64,000 bases of DNA, taken from contig NZ_CH902578.1 of the NCBI RefSeq assembly GCF_000152805.1, positions 3,335,906 to 3,399,905 on the forward strand, read 5' to 3'. The notes below the pieces were generated by a model. It searched no databases. It was not told where the DNA came from and worked only from the letters and a program-made list of their open reading frames with translations. The stretch comes from Maritimibacter alkaliphilus HTCC2654 (GTDB lineage: Bacteria; Pseudomonadota; Alphaproteobacteria; Rhodobacterales; Rhodobacteraceae). This document shows positions 8,269-16,063 of this stretch, in pieces (within the stretch, counting starts at the first letter, position 1; each line of letters starts with the position of its first letter). Position numbers and translations under genes: made by a program.

Positions 8269-8763
8269 ATGAAACTCGACATTTTCAAAGTAACGGCAGC
8301 CGTATTGCTGTCGGCTGGTATCGCTACGGCCGCGCCGCAGGACACGATCAACGAGATCGTGAAGGGGCTCGCAGGCGAAGGATTCACGCGGGTCGAAATC
8401 AAGAACCGACTGAATGGCGTCAAGATCGAAGCCCACGGCCCGAACGGTTCGGTGGAACGGATCTACGACGGGAACGGCGTGCTGATGAAAGAAGAAACGC
8501 ACAGCCGTCAGGGCACGTTCGGCTTCGGTGATCGTGACCGGGATCGGGACCGCAGCGGCCAGCGCAGCGCGACCAATGGTTTCGCCCATGACGACGACGG
8601 TCCCGACCATGACCGCGACGACGATCACGGCGGCCGTGACCGAGACCGCGACCGTGACGACCACGGCGAACATGACAGTGACGACGACCACGGTGGGCGC
8701 GACCGCGACCGCGAAGACCGTGACCATGGCGGTCGGGATCGCGAAGATCGCGACGACGACTGA
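8269..8763 (+). CDS. exported PepSY-like protein with Asp/Arg/His-rich tail (paralog A)
   Basis: A 164-residue protein. Residues 1-22 form a signal peptide (MKLDIFKVTAAVLLSAGIA...AA). Residues ~24-80 form a small domain (LAGEGFTRVEIKNRLNGV, then VERIYDGNGVLMKE) that resembles a PepSY fold and matches the N-domains of the proteins at 8837, 9928, 10698 and 11695. Residues ~88-164 are almost wholly Asp, Arg, His and Gly with the unit HGGRDR(D/E) three times, an unstructured polyampholyte that could bind metal ions or polyanions. The start follows AAAGGA. I infer a periplasmic or extracellular location; function is unknown. Confidence 0.75.
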   Translation: MKLDIFKVTAAVLLSAGIATAAPQDTINEIVKGLAGEGFTRVEIKNRLNGVKIEAHGPNGSVERIYDGNGVLMKEETHSRQGTFGFGDRDRDRDRSGQRSATNGFAHDDDGPDHDRDDDHGGRDRDRDRDDHGEHDSDDDHGGRDRDREDRDHGGRDREDRDDD

Positions 8764-8836
8764 GCCTGCGACACAGGAACGCTCCCATCGCGATTGCGGC
8801 ATCGGGTGGGGGCGTGCCATCTTGCGGGCGGGAGGA

Positions 8837-9295
8837 ATGGATTTGCGGCATCTCGCGATCGTGGCGGTTTGGCTTTTGGCGGGCACCGGGCTCGCCCGCG
8901 CCGACGTTGATCTCGACACGTTGATGCGCAGCCTGTCGCAACAGGGGTTCACCCGGATGCAGGTCTCGACGACCCTGCTGGGCAGAACCCGGATTTTCGC
9001 CACCTCTGACCAGTTTCATCGCGAAATCGTCGTGAACACGAACACGGGCGAGATCCTTCGCGATTTCTGGCAGGTGCGCTCCGAGTCCTCGTCCCGGTCC
9101 GAGGCGCAGATCCTCGATCCGTCCGGCGTGAACGACATGGGCGACCGCGACGACCGAAGCGGGTCGTCGGGCTCAAGTGGTCGCTCGGGGCGGGACGATC
9201 GCGACGACAGAGATTCGTATGACGACGACGATTACGACGACGATGATGACGACGACGACCGTGACCGCGACTCCGATCGTGAGGATGACGATTGA
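8837..9295 (+). CDS. exported PepSY-like protein with poly-Asp tail (paralog B)
   Basis: About 152 residues: a signal peptide (HLAIVAVWLLAGTGLARA), a domain with LSQQGFTRMQVSTTLLGRTRIF and NTNTGEILRDFW that aligns with paralog A, then a Ser/Gly linker and a tail of Asp runs with Arg. GGAGG at 8831-8835 is only one base from the ATG at 8837, so the real start may be the in-frame TTG at 8843, seven bases from GGAGG. Its stop overlaps the next gene's ATG (TGATG), so it is translationally coupled to the LuxR gene. Function unknown. Confidence 0.75.
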   Translation: MDLRHLAIVAVWLLAGTGLARADVDLDTLMRSLSQQGFTRMQVSTTLLGRTRIFATSDQFHREIVVNTNTGEILRDFWQVRSESSSRSEAQILDPSGVNDMGDRDDRSGSSGSSGRSGRDDRDDRDSYDDDDYDDDDDDDDRDRDSDREDDD

Positions 9296-9879
9296 TGCAG
9301 GGGCGGAGGCGATTGGCGCAGGACCGGGTCATCATCGTGATCGCGCTGGTCGTTCAGGCGCTCTGCGCCGGGTTCTTCATTTCCGACATTCTTTCCTCCC
9401 GCATCGGGTTCAGAAGCACGCCGATCCCGTGGCGGATGCGCGAACTCATCGAAATAGGGGCTGCGCTTGGGCTATTGCTCGGGTTCGTGCTGGGTGTTCT
9501 GGCGCTGACGCGGGTGCGCCGCCATCATCGGCTGGCGGAAGAGCGCCTGCGCGAGGCGTCGGCGGCGTTTCTGGACCTCGTGGCCAAACGGTTCGACGAC
9601 TGGGCCCTGACGCCTGCCGAACGTGACGTGGCGCTGTTCGCCATCAAGGGGATGAGCCTGGCCGATATCGCGGCGGTCAGGGGCACGTCCGAAGGCACGG
9701 TCAAGGCGCAGACCAACGCAATCTATCGCAAAGCGGGGGTGAGCGGCCGGGCCCAGATGTTGAGCGACCTGATCGACACGCTGATGGACGATCAGGTGAT
9801 GCAGGACTTCCCGCCACCGACCGTCCCCGAACCGCATGAGATCGCGGCCAAGACGCGCGACGCCGAAGTCCGCTCATGA
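9295..9879 (+). CDS. membrane-anchored LuxR-type transcriptional regulator
   Basis: A 194-residue protein. Two hydrophobic segments near the N-terminus (VIIVIALVVQALCAGFFI and IGAALGLLLGFVLGVLAL) enclose a short periplasmic loop. A cytoplasmic LuxR/GerE helix-turn-helix follows at about residues 108-165 (LTPAERDVALFAIKGMSLAD, then SEGTVKAQTNAIYRKAGV). There is no receiver or autoinducer domain. A TTG three bases upstream is an alternative start. It is coupled to paralog B and converges on paralog C, so it is the natural candidate to control this block. Confidence 0.85.
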   Translation: MQGRRRLAQDRVIIVIALVVQALCAGFFISDILSSRIGFRSTPIPWRMRELIEIGAALGLLLGFVLGVLALTRVRRHHRLAEERLREASAAFLDLVAKRFDDWALTPAERDVALFAIKGMSLADIAAVRGTSEGTVKAQTNAIYRKAGVSGRAQMLSDLIDTLMDDQVMQDFPPPTVPEPHEIAAKTRDAEVRS

Positions 9880-9881
9880 AA

Positions 9882-9906
9882 AGAGGCGGCGCACTGCGCC
9901 GCCTCT
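9882..9906. terminator. bidirectional terminator between the luxR gene and paralog C
   Basis: AGAGGCGGCG (9882-9891) pairs with CGCCGCCTCT (9897-9906) over a short loop. It lies between convergent genes ending at 9879 and 9928. The same AGAGGCGGC core is used in the terminator at 11621-11646. U-runs on either side are weak. Confidence 0.7.
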
Positions 9907-9927
9907 GATCCGTGAGAGAGACCTCAC

Positions 9928-10446
9928 TTAGTTGGTGGAGTTCTTCACTTCCGTATCGGACTCGGTCTCGGCGTCGGCCGAAGCGCTTTCTTCCAGATCG
10001 TTGGTGGCTTCAGCGCCGCCACCGGCTTCGGTCCGGGTGTTCAGGTCGATGTCGATGTCGGGATCGATCGAACCTTCTTCCGGCAGAATCTCGGTGGTCT
10101 GGTTGCTGACGTTCGTGTCATCCGAGTCTTCGATCTCTTCGTCGGTGAAGATGGTGGTCGCGGCGTACTGGTCCACGCCCATTTCCATCTGCGTCATGGT
10201 GTCGGACACGACCATGCCGTCGGCGTCGAGGATCAGAATGCGGCCACCAGCGTCGCTGGACGCCATGAAGGTCAGATTGCCGTCGCGGCCCTGACGCACG
10301 GTGTTCACGTCGTAGCCTTCGGCGGTCAGGTCGGCCATGCCCTTGGCATAGACTTCCTGATTCAGGCCCGATTCCACGTTCTGAGCGAAAGCGGCCGTGC
10401 CGGCGATGAGGGCGACGGTCGAAAGGGTCATCAGCTTGCGTTTCAT
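9928..10446 (-). CDS. exported PepSY-like protein with acidic tail (paralog C)
   Basis: A 172-residue protein with a signal peptide (MKRKLMTLSTVALIAGTAAFA). Residues ~25-85 form the shared domain (LTAEGYDVNTVRQGRDGNLTF, then GRILILDADGMVVSD). The remaining ~85 residues are acidic and disordered (EEIEDSDD; DPDIDIDLNTR). The start at 10446 follows CAGGAGA. The first 85 residues are clearly paralogous to the proteins at 10698 and 11695; the tail is not repeated like theirs. It appears monocistronic, with terminators on both sides. Function unknown. Confidence 0.78.
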   Translation of the reverse strand: MKRKLMTLSTVALIAGTAAFAQNVESGLNQEVYAKGMADLTAEGYDVNTVRQGRDGNLTFMASSDAGGRILILDADGMVVSDTMTQMEMGVDQYAATTIFTDEEIEDSDDTNVSNQTTEILPEEGSIDPDIDIDLNTRTEAGGGAEATNDLEESASADAETESDTEVKNSTN

Positions 10447-10634
10447 AACTTCAGTCTCCTGTTGTCCCCGCGTCTCGTTTAACCGCGGGCCCCGGCTGCT
10501 ATTGGCGGTCAGTTCACGTGGACCCTCATGGTCCGTCGAGGACCGCCCGCCGGGCGCTATGGTCTGCCAACACGAGACTCGATCATTTGGTTCCTCACCC
10601 CGGTGCGTTTTTTTCAAATGATTGATTTTTTAAC

Positions 10635-10666
10635 AAAAAGGGTGGCGCCAAGCGTTGGCGCCACCC
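10635..10666 (-). terminator. Rho-independent terminator of paralog D
   Basis: GGGTGGCGCCAA (10640-10651) pairs perfectly with TTGGCGCCACCC (10655-10666), a 12-bp stem with a 3-nt loop. On the minus strand TTTTTG follows directly. Confidence 0.88.
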
Positions 10667-10697
10667 TGTCCCCACCGATGTGATTTCGCCCCTGCCG

Positions 10698-11420
10698 TCA
10701 GGAGCCGAGACCCAAGGACACGTCAAGGCCGATGCCCAGTCCGCCGTTCTTGCTGCCCGAGGCGCTGACGTCGGCATCGACCTCGGCGTCGAGGCCCGAT
10801 TGCCCGTCCGACGACCCGACCGCGGCGTCGACATCGGCGTCGAGACCGAGACCGGACGAGCCGTCCGTGCCGGATGTGCCGACGCTGGCTCCGGCCTCTG
10901 CCGAAAGGCCTCCGCCGCCGTCCGAGCCACCCACGCCGACGCCCACGTCTGCGTCGATGCCAGCGGCGACATCCGCCCCGGTGGAGCTGCCGTCGGTCGC
11001 CGGCCCATCGCTGCCGGGGTTATCTCCGCCAGCCATGTCGTCGCCGTCACCCGGCGGTGTCATCGGATCGTCGGACGCGGCGTCTCCCGTCCGACCGTTT
11101 CCGGTATCCGGGCCGACCGGCGTGGTGACAGACTGGCGGGCGGCGGTGCGCAGGTCGCCGGTGCAGGCGACCTGTTCATCCGACACCACGGTGCCGTCTT
11201 CGGACAGGATCAGGATCCGCCCGTCGTCACCGGCGCAGGCGTAAAACGTCAGCCGCCCCAGGCTGTCCTGGCGGACGGTGCCGACCGAATACCCTTCGGC
11301 GCGAAGTTGCGTGGTGCCCATCTGATAGACGCTGTCGTTCAAAGCCGTCTGTGCGATGGTCGGTGCTGCGGAACAGGCAGCGGCGATCGTTACTGCGGAA
11401 ACACGTTGCGTAAAAGTCAT
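10698..11420 (-). CDS. exported PepSY-like protein with Gly/Asp repeat tail (paralog D)
   Basis: A 240-residue protein. After a signal peptide (residues ~1-24, with a cysteine at 16 in IAAAC that is a weak lipobox) comes the shared domain (LRAEGYSVGTVRQDSLGRLTF, then GRILILSEDGTVVSD). It has two extra cysteines, C62 and C86, that could form a disulfide. Residues ~145-240 are a repeat tail with period 18-19, units beginning GL(S/D/G), alternating small hydrophobics with Asp/Gly/Ser. It ends in the hydrophobic strand LDVSLGLGS. The start at 11420 follows GAGGA. Function unknown. Confidence 0.75.
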   Translation of the reverse strand: MTFTQRVSAVTIAAACSAAPTIAQTALNDSVYQMGTTQLRAEGYSVGTVRQDSLGRLTFYACAGDDGRILILSEDGTVVSDEQVACTGDLRTAARQSVTTPVGPDTGNGRTGDAASDDPMTPPGDGDDMAGGDNPGSDGPATDGSSTGADVAAGIDADVGVGVGGSDGGGGLSAEAGASVGTSGTDGSSGLGLDADVDAAVGSSDGQSGLDAEVDADVSASGSKNGGLGIGLDVSLGLGS

Positions 11421-11620
11421 TGTCTGGTCCTCTTCGGTCTGCGGTGACCCCCACCCAGATGGGGACGCGACAACCCGAGGCTTGATCGGACGAACCCGCC
11501 CGACCATCGGGCTGAACACGTAACCTACATGATGGCCAAACTGCCGGCGGCCCGGATCAGTTCCCAATTGAGACGCAACAAATCGTTTCGCGTGAAAGTT
11601 GTGGCGCTTACACAATGAGA

Positions 11621-11646
11621 AGAGGCGGCACCGAAGTGCCGCCTCT
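11621..11646 (-). terminator. terminator of paralog E
   Basis: AGAGGCGGCAC (11621-11631) pairs perfectly with GTGCCGCCTCT (11636-11646) across a 4-nt loop, 50 bp beyond the stop codon of the gene ending at 11695. On the minus strand TCTCATT follows, a weak U tract. Confidence 0.7.
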
Positions 11647-11694
11647 CGCAAAGGTCAGGTCTGTCGGTCAGCTGTGTGACCGTGCGACCCCGGA

Positions 11695-12360
11695 TTAGCT
11701 GTCGCTGTCAGCCGACAGGCCAAGGTTCAGGCCGGTGTTGAGGCCGATGGACGCGCTGCCGTCGCCATCGTCGCCTTCACCTTCGACCGACACACCGGCG
11801 TCCACGCCAGCGCCAAGGCCGACCGAGGCGGAGTCGCCGCCGTCGTCGCCTTCGGCGTCGATCCCGACGTCAAGGCCGGTGCCGACGTTGACCGAGGCGG
11901 AGCCGTCGCCATCGTCGCCTTCAGCGTCGATGCCGATGTTCGTGTCCGACCCCACGCCAGCCGACAGGCTGCCCGAGTCGTCGCCATCGTCCGACATGGT
12001 TTCCACACCGATCATGGTGTCGGAGTCGGCCATTGCGCTCAGCGAGCCGCCGTCTTCGTCACCTTCGGCTTCGATCGCGGCCGAGGCGCTCAGGTCGGTC
12101 ATCGTGTCCGACATGACTTCGCCGTCTTCGCTCATGATAAGGATACGGCCGTTGGTGTTGTTGCGGGCCATGAAGGTCAGCGAGCCTTCGCCGTCCTGAC
12201 GCACCGAGTCGACGTTGTAGCCGTCGCCGCGCAGTTCAGCCATGCCCATCGCATAGACTTCCTGGTTGAGTTCAGCTTGGGCCGAGTCCTGTGCGAAAGC
12301 GGTCGCGGCAGGCGTAGCGGCCAGAAGGGCGATTGCAGTCATCGTAGCAAAGCGGTTCAT
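11695..12360 (-). CDS. exported PepSY-like protein with Asp/Gly repeat tail (paralog E)
   Basis: A 221-residue protein: signal peptide to about residue 24, shared domain at ~28-85 (LRGDGYNVDSVRQDGEGSLTF, then GRILIMSEDGEVMSD), then a tail of five units of 20-25 residues starting near 106, 131, 154, 177 and 202. Each unit opens S(A/L)S(A/V/I), runs through a strand such as GLDVGIDAEG and closes with DDGD(G/D). Aspartates cluster at the turns, as in calcium-binding beta repeats, but no RTX nonapeptide is present. The start at 12360 follows GGAGAGAG. Closest paralog in the N-domain is C. Function unknown. Confidence 0.78.
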   Translation of the reverse strand: MNRFATMTAIALLAATPAATAFAQDSAQAELNQEVYAMGMAELRGDGYNVDSVRQDGEGSLTFMARNNTNGRILIMSEDGEVMSDTMTDLSASAAIEAEGDEDGGSLSAMADSDTMIGVETMSDDGDDSGSLSAGVGSDTNIGIDAEGDDGDGSASVNVGTGLDVGIDAEGDDGGDSASVGLGAGVDAGVSVEGEGDDGDGSASIGLNTGLNLGLSADSDS

Positions 12361-12690
12361 AATCTCTCTCCAATCTGCTGTGGCACCCCTTGGATGCCCC
12401 TTCCAATGCGTTGGTCGCCGGGATCGCATCGACCGTCGTGGCCGGATGAGGGCGCCCCCCGTTGGAAGCTGTGACCGGACAACAGCCTCAAAGTCCGAAA
12501 GTTCCTGTCTCGGTTGCGAAAAAACTTTAATTTTTCCAATGGGCTATCGGCTGAAACTTTTCACGGGGCGGACTCGTGCCAGTTCAGTTGGTGCTGGAAA
12601 CAAAGAGAATTTTCTTGAAGTGACTGTTCGCTTCGGGGGCCGGACGCCAGCCACGGGCAAATCAAGGGCCGCAACTTTTTTCCGGGTCGT
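12361..12690. other. 330-bp intergenic region upstream of paralog E
   Basis: This gap should hold the promoter of the gene starting at 12360. It is AT-richer than its surroundings around 12515-12545 and 12600-12620. I see no convincing promoter pair, hairpin terminator for the gene ending at 12691, or small gene with a ribosome binding site. Confidence 0.4.
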
Positions 12691-13065
12691 TCAGATCGAA
12701 TGCTCTTCCAGCACCCTCAGCGGGATGACTTCGAGCGCGCGTCCGTGGGTCGCTTCCAGCCGGACCTTGGGCGCGCACCCCTCGTCATGGGCCTGAAGGA
12801 ACCGGGCGGCACACAGGCACCACTGATCGCCGGGCTTGAGGCCGGGAAAGCTGAACTCGGGCCGGGGTGTCGACAGGTCGTTGCCCACGTATTTCGAATA
12901 GGCGAGGAACTCGGCGGTCATGACCGCGCAGACCGTGTGATTGCCGGTGTCCGCGTTGCAGGTGTTGCAATAGCTGTCACGGAAGTATCCCGTCTTGGGG
13001 TCGTCCGAGCATAGCAGCAATGTCCCGCCAAGGACGTTGATCGGTTCAATCGGTTCTGGCTTCAT
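12691..13065 (-). CDS. DUF2237 family protein
   Basis: A 124-residue soluble protein that matches DUF2237: NVLGGTLLLCSDDPKTGYFRD at the start, a CNTC-type cluster, and GDQWCLCAARF near the end. Several conserved cysteines suggest metal binding or redox, but the function is not established. Its start overlaps the end of the upstream serine hydrolase gene by 20 bp, so the two form an operon. Confidence 0.88.
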   Translation of the reverse strand: MKPEPIEPINVLGGTLLLCSDDPKTGYFRDSYCNTCNADTGNHTVCAVMTAEFLAYSKYVGNDLSTPRPEFSFPGLKPGDQWCLCAARFLQAHDEGCAPKVRLEATHGRALEVIPLRVLEEHSI

Positions 13066-14215
13066 GGGCGGTCCGGGTGATCTGTCTCAGTCTCTCGATA
13101 TTGTCTTCGAAGACGCCGGGTTCGGTAAAGCCCCGGTCGGCTGAATTGATCGCGATGACGACGTCGTGGGTGCGGTCGATCCAAATGTATTGACCATAGA
13201 CGCCGATGGCGAAAACCTCGCCGGGCTGCGGATCGGCGGGCAGCCACCATTGGTGGCCATAGCGCGCCTCTCCTTGCGCGGTCGGCGCTGTGGGGGCCGT
13301 CGATGCCTCGACCCAGTCGGCGGGAACGATCTGCTGCCCCTGCCACATGCCGTCCTGCGCGATCATCTGGCCGAAGCGGGCATAGTCGCGGGTTCGCAGG
13401 TTGAGCCCCCCCAGCACAAAGGCATTTCCGTCACCGTCGGCCATGTAATAGGGGTCGGCTTCCAGCCCGAGCGGCTCGATGATCCGGTCTTCGAGAAGCG
13501 GTGGAATGCGTTCCCCCGTCGCGCCGCGAATGACCATGCCAAGCACATGGGTATCCATCGAGACATAATACCATTCCGCCCCCGGCTCTGCGCGGCGATC
13601 CATCAGGTCGCGGGTGAAATCGTCAAGCGACCCGCCAAGCGCGATCACGCGGCCCATGCGGTTGATGTCGGACCAGAAGTCCAGATAGTCCTCGTCGAAC
13701 GCGACGCCCGAGGCCATATTCGCCACCTGCGCGATGGTGGCACCGTCATAGGCCGTCCCTTCGAGCGATGGGGCATATGCGGTGACCGGATCGTCGATGG
13801 AGGCGATAACGCCCTCGTCGATCATGATCCCGAGAAGCGCCGACAGCCAGCTTTTGGCGACCGACCATGACACGCGCCGATCTTCGGGCGCGGTGCCTTG
13901 GTAATAGTCCTCATGGACGATCTCGCCCCCGGACAGGACGACCATCGCAGTCACGGTGCGGGTTTCGATCCAGTCGTCGATCCCGGCGGGCAGCGTCATC
14001 GCCTCGCCCTCGGGCAAGGGCGAAACCGGGCCGTCGCCGCGCGACATCGGGACCGTGTTGAACAGCGCGTCCATGTTCGAGAAATTCTCGACGATGCGCC
14101 CCTCGTCGAACAACGTCTGCACGGCCATGAGACGTTTGAGTTCCTCGCCGCGCGTGATGCCGATCAGGGCGGCAATCGCGACGATGGCGACGAGGATGTA
14201 ACCCAGTTTGCGCAT
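13046..14215 (-). CDS. beta-lactamase family serine hydrolase
   Basis: A 389-residue protein with an N-terminal membrane anchor or signal (LGYILVAIVAIAALIGI), exported to the periplasm. The class C/penicillin-binding fold is marked by S118-V-A-K121 in WSVAKSW and a later YYVSMD segment that fits the Tyr motif. YGHQWW replaces the usual HTG/KTG region. Such proteins are esterases or peptidases as often as beta-lactamases, so no antibiotic resistance should be assumed. Overlaps the DUF2237 gene. Confidence 0.88.
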   Translation of the reverse strand: MRKLGYILVAIVAIAALIGITRGEELKRLMAVQTLFDEGRIVENFSNMDALFNTVPMSRGDGPVSPLPEGEAMTLPAGIDDWIETRTVTAMVVLSGGEIVHEDYYQGTAPEDRRVSWSVAKSWLSALLGIMIDEGVIASIDDPVTAYAPSLEGTAYDGATIAQVANMASGVAFDEDYLDFWSDINRMGRVIALGGSLDDFTRDLMDRRAEPGAEWYYVSMDTHVLGMVIRGATGERIPPLLEDRIIEPLGLEADPYYMADGDGNAFVLGGLNLRTRDYARFGQMIAQDGMWQGQQIVPADWVEASTAPTAPTAQGEARYGHQWWLPADPQPGEVFAIGVYGQYIWIDRTHDVVIAINSADRGFTEPGVFEDNIERLRQITRTAHEARTD

Positions 14216-14245
14216 GATAACACTCCCGATGCCCGGACTATGGCG

Positions 14246-15277
14246 TCAGGGGGCCTGCCAGTCCACCCAACGCCCGTGGAAATCGACGCGGCCGAGGTTG
14301 TGCACCTCGCCGCCGGGCCATGTGGTCAGGGTCATGGCCGCGCCCGGCCCCTGTCCGTCGGCTTCCATCGACAGCCGCGCGATGGGGGCGTCGAGGGTCG
14401 CGGCCTTGCCCGCCGCTTCGAACGCGATTTCGCAGGCGGCCTTGGTGGCGGGAGGGAAGTATTGCCACGCGATCGTGTGGAACACGAGGTGGATGTGGCC
14501 GGGCCGCCGGATCGCCACGCGGATCGGCAGGAACGACATGGCATCGCTCTGATCCACCTGCGCGTCATAGACCGCGATCGCCGCCCGCGTGCGCTCGATC
14601 CGCTCGGGCTGGTCGGCCCAGAGGTAGGACAAGAGGCGGCGTTCATCCGCCGGGTCGTGCACGTCGAGCGGGGCCACGTCGATCCCGCGCCGGTCCGTAA
14701 CCTCGATCTTCGCCTCGGGCGGGCAGGGGCCGGTCCAGTCGGGCGACAGCGTGACGGCGGGATCGGCAGGCCCGCGATAGCCGCAGGGCAGGTCGAGCGC
14801 ATAGCGATCCCACATCAGGTTCAATCCGGCGCTCGCGCCCAGTTCCGTCAGCACGAAGGGCAGGCCATAGCGGTCGGCAAGCCAGTGACCGGCGGCGATC
14901 ATCACGGCCGAGCGGCGCACCTCGTTCGTCTGCGGCGGCAGCGCGAGATAGGTGAGCAGCGTGTCGGTCCGGGTGGCGAGCGCTGCGTCGAGGGCGGCGC
15001 CAAGCGTCGCGTCGTCCGTCGCCGGGTTCGGCGGGTAACAGGCGGCAAGGTCCGGGTCTTCGCCCGACAGCACCAGCGCGTGCAACCCGCCCAGCAGGCG
15101 CAGGGGCACCGATTGGCCCGAGGGGCCGATGTCGCCCTCGAATGCGAGCATCCGGTCCATCACCGGACTTCCCGGTGCGATGCGGTCGGCGACAAGGCGC
15201 AAGACACGGGCGGAGAACGGCGAGCCGAGAGCTTCGTTGCTCTTGGCCTGTTCGCGGAAGGCGGTGGCGAGAGTCAT
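14246..15277 (-). CDS. DUF2332 domain-containing protein
   Basis: A 343-residue protein that matches DUF2332 in length and in the conserved segments TELGASAGLNL, SYLWADQPERIER and FHTIAWQYFP. The ELGASAGLNL segment is similar to a SAM-binding loop, so a methyltransferase-like fold is possible, but the role is unknown. The ATG at 15277 overlaps the pth stop codon (ATGA), showing translational coupling. Confidence 0.85.
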   Translation of the reverse strand: MTLATAFREQAKSNEALGSPFSARVLRLVADRIAPGSPVMDRMLAFEGDIGPSGQSVPLRLLGGLHALVLSGEDPDLAACYPPNPATDDATLGAALDAALATRTDTLLTYLALPPQTNEVRRSAVMIAAGHWLADRYGLPFVLTELGASAGLNLMWDRYALDLPCGYRGPADPAVTLSPDWTGPCPPEAKIEVTDRRGIDVAPLDVHDPADERRLLSYLWADQPERIERTRAAIAVYDAQVDQSDAMSFLPIRVAIRRPGHIHLVFHTIAWQYFPPATKAACEIAFEAAGKAATLDAPIARLSMEADGQGPGAAMTLTTWPGGEVHNLGRVDFHGRWVDWQAP

Positions 15278-15957
15278 CTGAACTTGTCGACCAGTTTCTG
15301 AAGCGGTGAACGGTCTTCCTGCGGTGCCGGCGGCTCCTTTGCCTTCGCAGGGGCGGGTTTCGGGGCGGGTTTTTCGGGCTTGGGTTTGGCACCCCCCGTG
15401 CGCAGCGCGACGGCATTGGTGAACTTGGCGTTGTCGTCCGTCACAAGGTGCTCGGCCCCGTCCGAAATGCCGCGCAGCATGTCGTCGAGCCACTTTTCTT
15501 CCTGCTTGGCGAAGTCGGACAGCACGTAGGGCGACACGCGGTCCTTGTGGCCCGGATGGCCGATGCCCAGCCGGACGCGGCCATAATGCGGGCTGATATG
15601 CTGGTGGATCGAGCGCAACCCGTTATGGCCCGCATGGCCCCCGCCCAGCTTCAGCTTCACCTTGAACGGCGGCAGGTCCAGCTCGTCGTGGAACACCGTC
15701 ACGTCCGTCGAGTCGAGTTTGTAAAAGCGCATCGCCTCGCCCACCGACTGACCCGACAGGTTCATGAACGTCTCGGGCTTGAGCAGGATGACCTTCTCAC
15801 CACCCAGGTTGCCCTCGCTCACCTGTCCCTGAAATTTGGACCGCCACGGGGCGAAGCCGTGATCCTCGCGAATCCGGTCCACGGCCATGAAGCCGATGTT
15901 GTGGCGGTTGCCCGCGTATTTGCTGCCCGGATTGCCGAGGCCGACGAAGAGTTTCAT
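15274..15957 (-). CDS. pth: peptidyl-tRNA hydrolase
   Basis: A 227-residue enzyme that releases peptides from dropped-off peptidyl-tRNA. The family signature is intact: MKLFVGLGNPGSKYAGNRHN (catalytic His), the FMNLSGQ segment, FHDELDLP with the catalytic Asp, and GGHAGHNGLRS. The last ~40 residues are a Lys/Pro/Ala-rich extension common in Rhodobacteraceae. In many relatives pth directly follows rplY; here an opposite-strand methyltransferase gene lies between them. Confidence 0.97.
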   Translation of the reverse strand: MKLFVGLGNPGSKYAGNRHNIGFMAVDRIREDHGFAPWRSKFQGQVSEGNLGGEKVILLKPETFMNLSGQSVGEAMRFYKLDSTDVTVFHDELDLPPFKVKLKLGGGHAGHNGLRSIHQHISPHYGRVRLGIGHPGHKDRVSPYVLSDFAKQEEKWLDDMLRGISDGAEHLVTDDNAKFTNAVALRTGGAKPKPEKPAPKPAPAKAKEPPAPQEDRSPLQKLVDKFR

Positions 15958-16063
15958 GGCGGCAATCTAGGGGCGGACGGGCGCGAGGTAAATGTCCTGC
16001 CGTCCCGCTGGACTTTCACCCCGCCCGGTCTAGGATCGTCGCCAAAACCGGGCAGGGCGGACC

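Noticed and set aside
8520-8760. CRISPR-like or satellite look of the GACCGC/GACGAC repeats
   Set aside because: Period is 3-6 bp, in frame, and encodes the Asp/Arg tail; there are no spacers of even length.
13046-14215. Antibiotic resistance beta-lactamase
   Set aside because: The SxxK motif is present but the KTG box is replaced by YGHQWW; the wider family contains mostly esterases and peptidases.
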